NCBI GenBank assembly: GCA_016281495.1
Contig: JAEEIU010000055.1
Span: 17,957-81,956, forward strand
Direction: 5' to 3'
Length of the DNA: 64,000 bases
Origin: Treponema sp.
Lineage (GTDB): Bacteria; Spirochaetota; Spirochaetia; Treponematales; Treponemataceae
Position 1 is the stretch's first letter. Each line of letters starts with the position of its first letter. Of this stretch, positions 1 to 9,323 are shown one piece after another. The position numbers were made by a program, and so were the translations under genes. The notes below the pieces were generated by a model. It worked only from the letters and a program-made list of their open reading frames with translations. It made no database searches and was not told the origin of the DNA.

Positions 1-1560
1 TTCTTTTTATTCTGTGCCTGTTCAAGAAGTTTTTTTGCCTCCGCGTTGTTCGGGTCACTTTCAAGAACCTTGTTGAGTGCGGCTATTGCATCATCGTAGT
101 TTCCGTTGTTAAGGGCATTGCGTGCATTTGTAAGGTTAGCGGCTTTTTCATTGGCTGCTTTATTTCTAGCGTTAAGAGCCTGGTTCAAAAGCTGTTTTGC
201 CTCGGCATTGTCGGGATATTCCTTTAAGATGTTATTAAGATCGGCAATGGCCTTGTCATAGTTACCTGCGGCAATGTCTTTCTTTGCCTGATCAAGTTTT
301 GCCCTTAGGTCAGCGGCAGCCTTTTCCTTTGCAGCCTTCTCTTTATCCGCACGGTCCTTGCCTGCTGTTGCCTGTGCAAGAAGCTGTTTGGCAACGGCAT
401 TGTTCGGGTCGTCCTTGAGGATTTCCTTAAGGGCTTCTATGGCCTTGTCATAATTACCGCTGTTTATGTCCTTTTGTGCCTGAGCAAGTTTGTTTGCCTT
501 GTCTGCATCTGCCTTATTCTTTGCGGCTTGGGCCTGTTCAAGAAGCTTTTTGGCCTCAGCATTGTTCGGGTCCTTCTTGAGGATGTCCTGCAATGCGGCG
601 ATTGCCTTGTCATAGTCTCCGTTTGCGATGTCCTTCTTGGCCTGGGCTATCTTTGCGGCTATATCTGAGTCAGCCTTGTTCTTTGCTGCCTGGGCCTGCT
701 CAAGGAGTTTCTTGGCCTCAGCGTTGTTCGGATCATTCTTGAGTATTTCTTTTAAAGCGGCGATCGCGCTGTCATAATCTCCGTTGGCAAGGTCCTTTTT
801 GGCCTGTGCAAGTTTTGCTGCCTGTGCCTGTTCAAGAAGCTTTTTGGCCTCCGCATTGTTCGGGTCCTTTTTGAGGATGTCCTGCAATGCGGCGATTGCC
901 TTGTCATAATATCCATTGGCAATGTCTTTTTTGGCCTGTGCAAGCTTTGCTGCTATGTCTGAGTCACCCTTGTTCTTTGCTGCCTGGGCCTGCTCAAGGA
1001 GCTTCTTGGCTTCAGCGTTGTTCGGATCATTCTTGAGTATTTCTTTTAAAGCGGCGATTGCACTGTCATAGTCTCCGTTGGCAATGTCTTTTTTGGCCTG
1101 TGCAAGCTTTGCGGCATTGTCGGCATCTGCCTTGTTCTTTGCTGCAAGGGCCTGTTCAAGGAGTTTTTTGGCCTCTGCATTGTTCGGGTCCTTCTTGAGG
1201 ATGTCCTGTAATGCGGCTATTGCCTTGTCGTAGTCACCGTTGGCAAGGTCCTTTTTGGCCTGAGCTATCTTTGCGGCATTGTCGGCATCTGCCTTGTTCT
1301 TTGCTGCAAGGGCCTGTTCAAGGAGTTTTTTGGCCTCCGCATTGTTCGGGTCCTTCTTTAGGATGTCCTGTAAGGCGGCTATTGCCTTGTCGTAATCTCC
1401 GTTAGCGATGTTCTTTTTGATCTCGTTCAAGTCATTGCCGTTTTTTGCGGCAAGGGCCTGTTCAAGAAGTTTTCTTGCCTCTGCGTTGTCAGGATCCTTT
1501 TCCAGGATGCTGTTCAACAAAGCAATGGCATCATCGTAATTTTCGTTATCTATCCATCTT
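1..1560 (-). repeat. Tandem ~162-bp (54-aa) repeats encoding TPR-like units, about 10 copies, one unit shortened by 30 bp
   Basis: Repeated gttcgggtcctt(c/t)ttgaggatgtcctg(c/t)aa motifs near 567, 727, 859, 1021, 1183 and 1345; spacing ~162 bp except ~132 bp between 727 and 859. Confidence 0.9.
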
Positions 1561-4055
1561 CTGGCAAGATCCAGGTTTTGGTCGGTAGAGCGTTTTCCGT
1601 TGTTGCCACCGTTTTTTCTTTTTAATTCCTGGGCCTTTTCCAAAAGCTCACGTGCCTTTTCGTCTTTTGGATTCAATGTGAGCAATTCCTTCATCAGGTT
1701 GATTGCTTCATCGTATTTACCGTCATCAATGTAATCTTGACCGACATCAAGAGCTTCTGCACGTGTTATTGCCCTCTTTCCATAGCGGCGAACAAGGATT
1801 TCAGGAGAAGTTGAAGTTCCGTCAGCACCTACAGTGCCCTTGTTTGCGGCTCCGGTGTATCCGTTTTGGAGGGCCATCTGAGCAAGCCTTGATCCGCCAG
1901 TTGAACCGGAATTTGTTCCATCATTGTTTCCGGAAGAACCTGTTCCTGCTGTGCCGCCATTGTTTCCGGCTGTATTTCCACCAGCCCTGTTTCCAGAGCC
2001 TGATGCATTTCCTGCATTTCCGTTTGATCCGGCAGTTGAGCCATTTGCATTAGCTGTTGATGGTGTTGAACCAGATGTATTACCAGAACCGGTTGATGCT
2101 GTTCTGGAAGTTGATGAAGATGGAGTTCCGGAAGAAGCGTTTGCATTTGAGTTGGTGCTGCCTGAATTTGTTGTGGCAGGAGTATTTGTTGAGCCGGTAT
2201 TTCTTCCAGATGTTCCGGTAGTGTTATTTGAACCTGTTCCAGCGTTTGTGCCGGTTGTAGCAGTCCTGTTTCCTGTTCCTGCATTGCTGCCTGTATTGCC
2301 ACCATTGTTGTTTCCAGTGTTTCCTGTACCGGAATTTGTGGCTTTATTTGAAGCAGTGTTTCCCTGTGATCCAGTTCCAGTGCCGGTGCTTCCAGCTGTA
2401 GAACCATTGTTTGCAGAAGAATTGTTTCCTGTGCCAGCTGTATTTGCGTTACCTGAATTAGGCTGTGTACCAGTGCTTCCGTTATTTGCAATAAGTGAGC
2501 TGCGGTTTGTCTGAGGCGTGTTCATTCCTACAAAGGCAGGAACATCTGACTGTCCGTCATTTGTACTTGCATTTGCGCCTGAAGATGTATTTCCGTCATT
2601 TCCTTCAACAAGGTTTTGATTTGTATTTTGGTTTGCATTGCGTTCCCTGTCTGCGGGAAGCTGGCTTACCTCGTAATCATTGCTTGGATTTACGATTGCC
2701 TGAAGACGGCGTACCTGATCAAGAAGATTTGTGACGTCTGGATCCGGCGACTTATTGTCCGAATTGTTGTCGGAAAGATATTTCTCAAGAATCTTTTCCG
2801 CTCCATCGTAATCGTTGCGGTTCATCAGGTTACGTGCGTTCTCAAGAGTGCGGGCTTTATTCAAAAGGGCATCCTTATCCAATCCCTGTTTTTTAAGCTC
2901 ATCCTCGTCTGCACCTTCTATGAGCCTTACTGCCCCGGAATAATCTGCAGCCGCGATATATGAGTTATAGGCAGAAAGAATGTCAAGTTCTGGAGATTCC
3001 TGCAATGCCTTTCTGTTGCGTGCCTGTTCAAGAAGCTGCTGTGCCTCTGCGTCATCCGGGTTTTCTGAAAGATATGACGTCAACAGGGAAATCGCCTGAT
3101 CGTATTCGCCTGCAAAAATATAGTTCTGTGCCTGCTCGCGTACAAGGGCACCCCTTTCCTTTTCATTTACTTCAAGACGCGTATTGACAGGATTTTTCTC
3201 CGTCTTGTTCTTGCTTGTGCGGTTGGCAATAAGGAAGCCTCCCAGTCCCAGAAGCAGGAATACACCCACTACAGTAAGGATGATGGGCCATTTCTTGGAA
3301 GAATCCCTGTCATTATCCGGTTCCTCTGGCTCCTCAAACCTATTGTCGTTTGGACTTGAATAAATCAAATCATCAGGAACCTGGCTTGATCCGTACTGGC
3401 TGGTATTATCCTGGCTTGTAGCATAGGAAGTCTTGTCCTCAGCCTCATAAGTGTCATTCGTGCCGTACAATGATGTCTTTTCAGTGCTTGCATCATCTGC
3501 AAACAGGGAAGAGGCAGAATAGAATGACGGTGCGGTATATGTTGTACTTGACTTGGCCTCTTCTGATATCGTATTGGTTTTAGAGGTAGTTTCAGTGCTT
3601 GTGCGGGGTCTTGCGTTAGCTGCAGTTTTTGTGGTTGATGCGGTCTTGGTTCCAGATACAGGTTTTGCAGTTGCTGCAGTCCCGGTCCTTCTGGCTGTAC
3701 CCGTTGCAGAAGCGGTTGCTGTGGTGCGGGCTGTGGTTGTGGCCCTTGCTGCTGTTCCTGAGGGCTTGGCCGCAGTTGTTCTTGCTGTGGTCTTTCCTGC
3801 TGTTTTTTCGGCAGCTGTCTTGGCGGTGGCAGAAGTTCTTCCGCTGGCCGCTGTTCTGGTGGTGGCAGTCTTACCGGATGCGGCAGTCTTTGTCGTACTG
3901 CCGGCTGGGCGTCCCGGGCCCTTTTTCTCTGGTCCGGGTCTTGTGGATGCAGTTCTTGTAGTTGAAGTCCGTGTTCCAGTTTTTTTGGTTGATGCAGATG
4001 CCTTTTTTGTGGTTTCTGCTCCGCTCTCTTTATTCGAGTTCTGATTCGTAGCCAT
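1..4055 (-). CDS. Large TPR-like repeat protein, C-terminus beyond window: basic Ala/Thr/Lys-rich N-terminus with AT-hook-like motif, one TM helix, Asn/Gly/Thr-rich linker, tandem TPR-like repeats
   Basis: Manual minus-strand reading from ATG at 4055: MATNQNSNKESGAETTKKASASTKKTG...KKGPGRPAGSTTKTAASGKTATTRTAASG...; TM KKWPIILTVVGVFLLLGLGGFLIAN; repeats DPNNAEAKKLLEQAQAAKNKADSDIAAKIAQAKKDIANGDYDKAIAALQDILKK; frame stays open to position 1. Confidence 0.9.
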   Translation of the reverse strand, partial: MATNQNSNKESGAETTKKASASTKKTGTRTSTTRTASTRPGPEKKGPGRPAGSTTKTAASGKTATTRTAASGRTSATAKTAAEKTAGKTTARTTAAKPSGTAARATTTARTTATASATGTARRTGTAATAKPVSGTKTASTTKTAANARPRTSTETTSKTNTISEEAKSSTTYTAPSFYSASSLFADDASTEKTSLYGTNDTYEAEDKTSYATSQDNTSQYGSSQVPDDLIYSSPNDNRFEEPEEPDNDRDSSKKWPIILTVVGVFLLLGLGGFLIANRTSKNKTEKNPVNTRLEVNEKERGALVREQAQNYIFAGEYDQAISLLTSYLSENPDDAEAQQLLEQARNRKALQESPELDILSAYNSYIAAADYSGAVRLIEGADEDELKKQGLDKDALLNKARTLENARNLMNRNDYDGAEKILEKYLSDNNSDNKSPDPDVTNLLDQVRRLQAIVNPSNDYEVSQLPADRERNANQNTNQNLVEGNDGNTSSGANASTNDGQSDVPAFVGMNTPQTNRSSLIANNGSTGTQPNSGNANTAGTGNNSSANNGSTAGSTGTGTGSQGNTASNKATNSGTGNTGNNNGGNTGSNAGTGNRTATTGTNAGTGSNNTTGTSGRNTGSTNTPATTNSGSTNSNANASSGTPSSSTSRTASTGSGNTSGSTPSTANANGSTAGSNGNAGNASGSGNRAGGNTAGNNGGTAGTGSSGNNDGTNSGSTGGSRLAQMALQNGYTGAANKGTVGADGTSTSPEILVRRYGKRAITRAEALDVGQDYIDDGKYDEAINLMKELLTLNPKDEKARELLEKAQELKRKNGGNNGKRSTDQNLDLARRWIDNENYDDAIALLNSILEKDPDNAEARKLLEQALAAKNGNDLNEIKKNIANGDYDKAIAALQDILKKDPNNAEAKKLLEQALAAKNKADADNAAKIAQAKKDLANGDYDKAIAALQDILKKDPNNAEAKKLLEQALAAKNKADADNAAKLAQAKKDIANGDYDSAIAALKEILKNDPNNAEAKKLLEQAQAAKNKGDSDIAAKLAQAKKDIANGYYDKAIAALQDILKKDPNNAEAKKLLEQAQAAKLAQAKKDLANGDYDSAIAALKEILKNDPNNAEAKKLLEQAQAAKNKADSDIAAKIAQAKKDIANGDYDKAIAALQDILKKDPNNAEAKKLLEQAQAAKNKADADKANKLAQAQKDINSGNYDKAIEALKEILKDDPNNAVAKQLLAQATAGKDRADKEKAAKEKAAADLRAKLDQAKKDIAAGNYDKAIADLNNILKEYPDNAEAKQLLNQALNARNKAANEKAANLTNARNALNNGNYDDAIAALNKVLESDPNNAEAKKLLEQAQNKK

Positions 4056-4935
4056 AATCTACCGTTCCTTCAGCTCCAGCTGACATATTTTGAGTTTCTG
4101 AATCCTGCAATGATGCAGCGACATCTTCAAGTAATCTTCTTCGGCGCTCGGCTTCTTCCTTTTCCTTGCGCTCTGCCTCTGCGGCCTTTTCTGCGGCTAT
4201 ACGTGCCTCTTCCTCCGCCTGTTTTGCCCTCTGGCGTGCTTCCTCAGCCTCTTTCTCTGCGGCGGCCTTTTCTGCGGCCACACGTTCTGCCTCTATGCGC
4301 TCGGCTTCGATACGGGCGTTTTCTGCCTCTATGCGTGCATTTTCAATCTGAATGCGCTGGGCCTCTGCCTTTGCGGCCTCTTCTTCCTTGGCAATACGCT
4401 CTACCTCGGTGTCCAAAAGGGCAATCAAGAGCTGTATCTCCTGATACTGAGGATTTGTGGGGGCAAGTTCCTGATAGCGGATGTAATCTTCCCGGCTGTC
4501 TGCGTAACGTCCAAGCTTGAGCCTTGACTGGGCGCGGTTAAGTACTGCGGGTGCATAGGTCGAATCTGCCGTAATGGCCATAGTATACCATTTCTCGGCA
4601 TTTTCGTAATCCTCCATTTTAAAACAGATGTTTCCTGCGTCGTAAGCCAGAATTTTCTTGTTTGTTCCCGTTGCAAGCATACCCTTATTGCATACTTCAA
4701 GTGCGGCCGGATACTGTTCCAGCTGGTAATAGGACAAGGCGAGATAAATGTATGCGCGGGGATTACCGCCCTCTGTAATTGCTTTCTCAAGAAGCGGTAT
4801 TGCCTTTGCCGGTTCATTCTGTCTGAAAAATTCTTCTCCCTTGGTAAAATTCACATTCTCTGCAAAGACACAGAAAACCACAAAAAGTGAGAGAAAAATG
4901 GTCAGAATGCTCTTTTTTGTGCATTTTTTCTTCAT
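4030..4935 (-). CDS. TPR-repeat exported protein with Glu/Ala/Arg-rich coiled-coil C-terminus
   Basis: ORF 4030..4968; start placed at MKKKCTKKSILTIFLSLFVVFCVFAE (signal peptide) preceded by GGAGG; TPR-like NFTKGEEFFRQNEPAKAIPLLEKAI. Confidence 0.85.
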   Translation of the reverse strand: MKKKCTKKSILTIFLSLFVVFCVFAENVNFTKGEEFFRQNEPAKAIPLLEKAITEGGNPRAYIYLALSYYQLEQYPAALEVCNKGMLATGTNKKILAYDAGNICFKMEDYENAEKWYTMAITADSTYAPAVLNRAQSRLKLGRYADSREDYIRYQELAPTNPQYQEIQLLIALLDTEVERIAKEEEAAKAEAQRIQIENARIEAENARIEAERIEAERVAAEKAAAEKEAEEARQRAKQAEEEARIAAEKAAEAERKEKEEAERRRRLLEDVAASLQDSETQNMSAGAEGTVDYGYESELE

Positions 4936-5186
4936 AATGGCAAACCTCCTGCATTTTCCGTTTGACATATTCGCATAAAAAAGTTAATCTTTCAATATGC
5001 GTAGAAATTCCAGAAGGTTCGGACAATAATCTGCACCGAATATCTAAAGGAATTTCAAATGCCTATACTGTCATTATATAGGCTAAACAGATAAAATACA
5101 ACAACGTAACTGGTTTCCGGCAAAAAAACCGTATTTTTTTGGACGGAATTCAGCATATAAAAATGAACTAAGGTGGTATTCGTACT

Positions 5187-6554
5187 ATGAGTCCTGTAAT
5201 TATTATTATCGGATGCATTCTCATTGCCGTGATAGTGACTGTTTCAGTCATTCTCATTAAAAATGCAATTACGCCTAAAAAGGTCGGAAACATCAAGAAA
5301 CTGATAAGGGACGGCAAGATTGCTCAGGCGGAAAAGCTGGCAAAATCCATTCTCGCCAAGAATTCCAGGGATTATCTTGCCCACTACTGGCTTGGAAAAA
5401 CCTATCTGGCAGACAAAAAGCCGGAGCAGGCATATCTTGAATTCAAGGCTGTGAACGACAACGCGGTTTTTAACGGTGAAATTCCAGAAGCTGAATTCCG
5501 CCAGGAGATTGCCCCGCTTTACATCAAGTTCGGCGAGACAAAATCCGCTTTACGCGAATACCTTCTGCTGACAAAGCTGGACAGCCAGAATGCAGACAAT
5601 TTCTATACCGTAGGAAAGCTATATGAGGAACAGGGAGAACAGAATCTTGCCATGGGATTCTACCAGAAGGCGATTACGGTCAACCGCAAGCACTCCAAGG
5701 CCCACAGTGCGCTGGGGTATCTACTCCTCAAGAACAAGCAGTTCCCGGAGGCCAAAGAAGAGATTGACATGGCCATAAGGCTCAGTCCGGAGACATACTC
5801 AAACTACTACTATCTGGGAAAGCTCCTCAAGGAAAACGCCGATTATTCCGCGGCCCTCAAGGCATTTGAAAAGGCAGAGCGTGATGCTGACTTCAGGCAG
5901 AAGGCCCTTATAGAGAGGGGTTCATGCTACATGATGGTGGACCAGTATGACAACGCCGCCATCGAGTATCAGAGCGCCATCAAGTACGGAAAGGACCCTT
6001 CCTCACAGGAGACCCTTTATGCGCATTATTTCCTTGCCGCCTGCTACGAGAAGGACCACAAGATAGAAAAGGCCATAGAGGAATGGGAGCAGATTCACGC
6101 AAGGAACCCGCGTTTCCAGGACGTATCCGCAAAGCTCAACGATTACCGCGATCTTCAGAACAACGACAGCATGAAGGAATATCTTACCGCCAATCCGGGA
6201 AATTTCCTTGACATATGCAAGAAAGTGGCTTCCATCGCATACAAGCTGGAGAGCCAGCAGGAAGAGATTACCCCTTACGGATGCGCATTCTCTGCAGTTG
6301 AAAACCGCAAGGATTCATGGATGAACGTGCGCAAGCAGGTGTTCCTGGTGGAATTCTACAGGAAGGGGGATCCTGTTGACGATGCTGCCATAAGAAAGGT
6401 CGGTGACCTTATGCGTGACGAGAATTACTACAAGGCGATAATATTCTCCAGCTCCGGTTTTACAAAAGCTGCCACAGGTTATGCCGACGGAAGGCCCATC
6501 ATTCTGGTTGACAAACCCCAGCTTGAACTCCTGCTTTCCAAGGTGGACAGTTAG
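5187..6554 (+). CDS. Membrane-anchored TPR protein with C-terminal Mrr/restriction-endonuclease-like domain
   Basis: N-terminal TM (VIIIIGCILIAVIVTVSVILI), many TPR units, C-term VFLVEFYRKG...IIFSSSGFTKAATGYADGRPIILVDKPQLELLL resembling the Mrr-cat core. Confidence 0.8.
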   Translation: MSPVIIIIGCILIAVIVTVSVILIKNAITPKKVGNIKKLIRDGKIAQAEKLAKSILAKNSRDYLAHYWLGKTYLADKKPEQAYLEFKAVNDNAVFNGEIPEAEFRQEIAPLYIKFGETKSALREYLLLTKLDSQNADNFYTVGKLYEEQGEQNLAMGFYQKAITVNRKHSKAHSALGYLLLKNKQFPEAKEEIDMAIRLSPETYSNYYYLGKLLKENADYSAALKAFEKAERDADFRQKALIERGSCYMMVDQYDNAAIEYQSAIKYGKDPSSQETLYAHYFLAACYEKDHKIEKAIEEWEQIHARNPRFQDVSAKLNDYRDLQNNDSMKEYLTANPGNFLDICKKVASIAYKLESQQEEITPYGCAFSAVENRKDSWMNVRKQVFLVEFYRKGDPVDDAAIRKVGDLMRDENYYKAIIFSSSGFTKAATGYADGRPIILVDKPQLELLLSKVDS

Positions 6555-6557
6555 ACC

Positions 6558-7319
6558 ATGAGGTTTCTCTGCGTTTCAGATATAGTTGACCCGCTTATTT
6601 ATTCAACAGGCGTAAAGGAACGCTATGATGATGTTGACGCAGTTTTCTGTGCCGGAGACCTCAGCATGGAATACCAGGATTTTATCGTTACAGCCCTTGG
6701 CAAACCCATGTTCTTCATCTTCGGCAACCACGACCTCAAGGATTTTTCCATGTACGACAAGCATGCAAGAAGGCAGCCTGTCACCATGTCGGACCTGCAG
6801 AACACCGACAAGGCTCATGGAGGCGATTACCTCAGCAACAAGGTAGTAAGATGCCGCCATCTGGGCTTTGACCTTCCATCGGGAAAAAGGACACCCCTTC
6901 TTCTGGTGGGGCTCTCGGGATCCATGAGATACAATCTGGGAGAAGACCAGTACACGGAAAAGCAGATGTTCAGGCAGATCCTGTTCCTTATACCGCATCT
7001 CTTGTGGAATAAAATCCGTTACGGACGCTATTGCGATGTATTTTTGACACATGCCTCACCGCGTCACATTCACGACAGGGAGGATCAGTGCCACAAGGGC
7101 TTTGAGTGCTTCAACTGGTTCATAAGGAAATTCCGTCCGGCGCTCCTGATTCACGGACACATACACCTTTATGACCTTCAGGCAGTCAGAGTAACAAAAA
7201 GTCATGAGACTACAGTTGTCAATGCATACAGTCACCTGGTCATTGACTATGAACCTAATTTTACAGGTAAAAAAGGAGAAACTAATGGCTCATCCATTAA
7301 TATCCTCACAGACAGATGA
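6558..7319 (+). CDS. Calcineurin-like metallophosphoesterase
   Basis: CAGDLS, FGNHD, THASP, HGHIH motifs. Confidence 0.85.
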   Translation: MRFLCVSDIVDPLIYSTGVKERYDDVDAVFCAGDLSMEYQDFIVTALGKPMFFIFGNHDLKDFSMYDKHARRQPVTMSDLQNTDKAHGGDYLSNKVVRCRHLGFDLPSGKRTPLLLVGLSGSMRYNLGEDQYTEKQMFRQILFLIPHLLWNKIRYGRYCDVFLTHASPRHIHDREDQCHKGFECFNWFIRKFRPALLIHGHIHLYDLQAVRVTKSHETTVVNAYSHLVIDYEPNFTGKKGETNGSSINILTDR

Positions 7320-8199
7320 GGACTTTCACAAGGCCCACAACAAGGCCCTGTTCAATGAATTGCAGCACATCCTGAATCCAGAGGAAGCAACCCTGATTTC
7401 ATTTACTGACATAAAGAAAATGATCCGTACAAAAAACGAGGTCTACAAGGGAATGCAGATTGTTCCCATAAACCTGATTGTCGGAAGCGAGGGCCGCTAC
7501 AAGGATTTTGACAATCACTTTTTCCCGAAAAACACCTTCCTGAAAAGAAGATGGGAAAGCGTAGACTCTGCGGTCCTGCAGGACATCACCTTGCCACCGA
7601 TAAGCCTGTATGAGGCAGGAGGCCTTTATTTCGTACGCGACGGAAACCACCGTGTATCTGTTGCCAAGATGAAGGGACAGGAAGCGATTGACGCCGAGGT
7701 TGTAAGCCTTCAGAGCGAGATAAAGCTAAAGCCGAGCAACTCAAAGAAAGACCTGCTCAAGCAAGTCCTTCAGTATGAGAAGAGGGTGTTCTACAACGAG
7801 ACGAGTTTCGGGGACATAACGGACTACTGGTGTCTGGATTTCTCCACTCCGGGTCAGTACGACGTCATCTACAACCACATCCTTACGCACCGCTATTACA
7901 TAAACATGGGCATAACGGAAGAAATTCCATTTGAGGATGCCCTACTTTCATGGTTTGAGAACGTATATCTCCCGGTCATCAAGACAATCGAGCAGAACCA
8001 CATCCTGAGGCTGTTCAAGGACAGAACCCACAGTGACCTCTACATCTACGTCATAAAATACTGGGACGAGCTAAAACAGAAATTCGGAAATGATTTTTCA
8101 CTGGATGAGGCCGTAAAGAATTTCAAGAGGGAAAACTCCGCGCGCACGTTCATCGGACGGATAAAAAACCTGTTTGAAAAAAAGAAGCTGCAGAAATAG
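7285..8199 (+). CDS. ParB/sulfiredoxin-like domain protein
   Basis: Start ATG 7285 preceded by AAAAGGAGAA, overlapping the upstream gene; PPISLYEAGGLYFVRDGNHRVSVAKMKG resembles the ParB N-terminal fold. Confidence 0.7.
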   Translation: MAHPLISSQTDEDFHKAHNKALFNELQHILNPEEATLISFTDIKKMIRTKNEVYKGMQIVPINLIVGSEGRYKDFDNHFFPKNTFLKRRWESVDSAVLQDITLPPISLYEAGGLYFVRDGNHRVSVAKMKGQEAIDAEVVSLQSEIKLKPSNSKKDLLKQVLQYEKRVFYNETSFGDITDYWCLDFSTPGQYDVIYNHILTHRYYINMGITEEIPFEDALLSWFENVYLPVIKTIEQNHILRLFKDRTHSDLYIYVIKYWDELKQKFGNDFSLDEAVKNFKRENSARTFIGRIKNLFEKKKLQK

Positions 8200-8252
8200 T
8201 TTTCCGCCTTCCTATTGCTTAAAGTCCCGTCTTTCATTAGAATGGGGGCATT

Positions 8253-9314
8253 ATGGCAAAGGAAAAAAAAGGCAACAAGATCATATTTGCACTCATCCTG
8301 TTCAGCATTCTTTACATTGTGTTCTCAATCAAAATGCTCAAGACAGAGTTGCATCTAACTCCGGAATGGACTGTCGACATCAGCTCCGTGGATGAGGAAA
8401 TCAAAGGTGGTACTCCGCTTGCATTCAGGCTTGGTCAGGACATCGGATATTTTACTCCAGACGGCAAGATCCTATCCCACATTCCATACCCCGTAAAGGC
8501 AACGATCTCTGACAGCCGCTATTCAACTTTCGGCTTTGACAGCCAGAGCGCAGATTTTTATGCACCCGACGGAAGCTTGTCCGGAACCATAAACGAACAG
8601 GGGTTCCCGTTTTTCCAGGATGACAGGATGTTCATTTTTTTGCCGGGAGGAACTTCCTTTGCCGCACTTGATTCCTCAGGTAAAAGAAAATACACGTATG
8701 ACTATTACGCACCCATCACGGCTTTCGATTCATGTGATACAGCATGTGTCGCCGGGTATTCGGACGGTACAATTACATCAATCCTGAATGACGGAACGGT
8801 GAACCAGAGCTTTGCCCCGGGTGGCAGCGAGATTGAGGTGATACTTGGAGCCGCAATTTCCCCAGACGGCAGCATGATTGCCTGCATATCCGGACAAAAC
8901 CAGCAGCGTTTCCTCGTATCCAAAAAGAATGAGGGAAGCATCAACGGAAAGATCACCTATCATGAATACCTTCCAAAGAGCTTTAACACTCAGACTCTGG
9001 TTCAATTCAATAAGGCAGGAGACAAGGTTTTCTTCAACTACAACGGCGGACTCGGCATAGTTGACCTTGAAAAGAACAAGAGCTCCCATGTTCCGATTGA
9101 AGGAAGGATCATACAGATTCAGGAGTCTTCCGACCTGCTTTTCATCCTGAGCAAGGACTCAGAAAACTACACCCTTACCGGAATTGAGCTTATTGACCAC
9201 CCCATACTCCAGTTTTCGTTCAAGGCTGACTGTGCATTCATCAGGACTGTCGATAACGCGCTTTTTATAGGTCGTGACAACAAGATTTCACGGCTTACCA
9301 TCTCAAGGAAATAA
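8253..9314 (+). CDS. Membrane-anchored protein with probable beta-propeller-like extracytoplasmic domain
   Basis: N-term TM KIIFALILFSILYIVFSIKML; repeated DG/SG turns. Confidence 0.6.
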   Translation: MAKEKKGNKIIFALILFSILYIVFSIKMLKTELHLTPEWTVDISSVDEEIKGGTPLAFRLGQDIGYFTPDGKILSHIPYPVKATISDSRYSTFGFDSQSADFYAPDGSLSGTINEQGFPFFQDDRMFIFLPGGTSFAALDSSGKRKYTYDYYAPITAFDSCDTACVAGYSDGTITSILNDGTVNQSFAPGGSEIEVILGAAISPDGSMIACISGQNQQRFLVSKKNEGSINGKITYHEYLPKSFNTQTLVQFNKAGDKVFFNYNGGLGIVDLEKNKSSHVPIEGRIIQIQESSDLLFILSKDSENYTLTGIELIDHPILQFSFKADCAFIRTVDNALFIGRDNKISRLTISRK

Positions 9315-9323
9315 TGGCGGGAT

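Noticed and set aside
1-1560. CRISPR array hypothesis for the regularly spaced repeats
   Set aside because: Repeats are 162 bp, in frame and protein-coding; no unique spacers
1924-2514. + strand ORF of 196 aa (Pro/Val/Phe-rich), and ORF 1829..2491 on the minus strand
   Set aside because: Out-of-frame shadows of the Asn/Gly/Thr low-complexity linker of the minus-strand TPR protein
3553-4044. + strand ORF of 163 aa, Ala/Val-rich
   Set aside because: Antisense to the Ala/Thr/Lys-rich N-terminus of the minus-strand protein; simple-composition artefact
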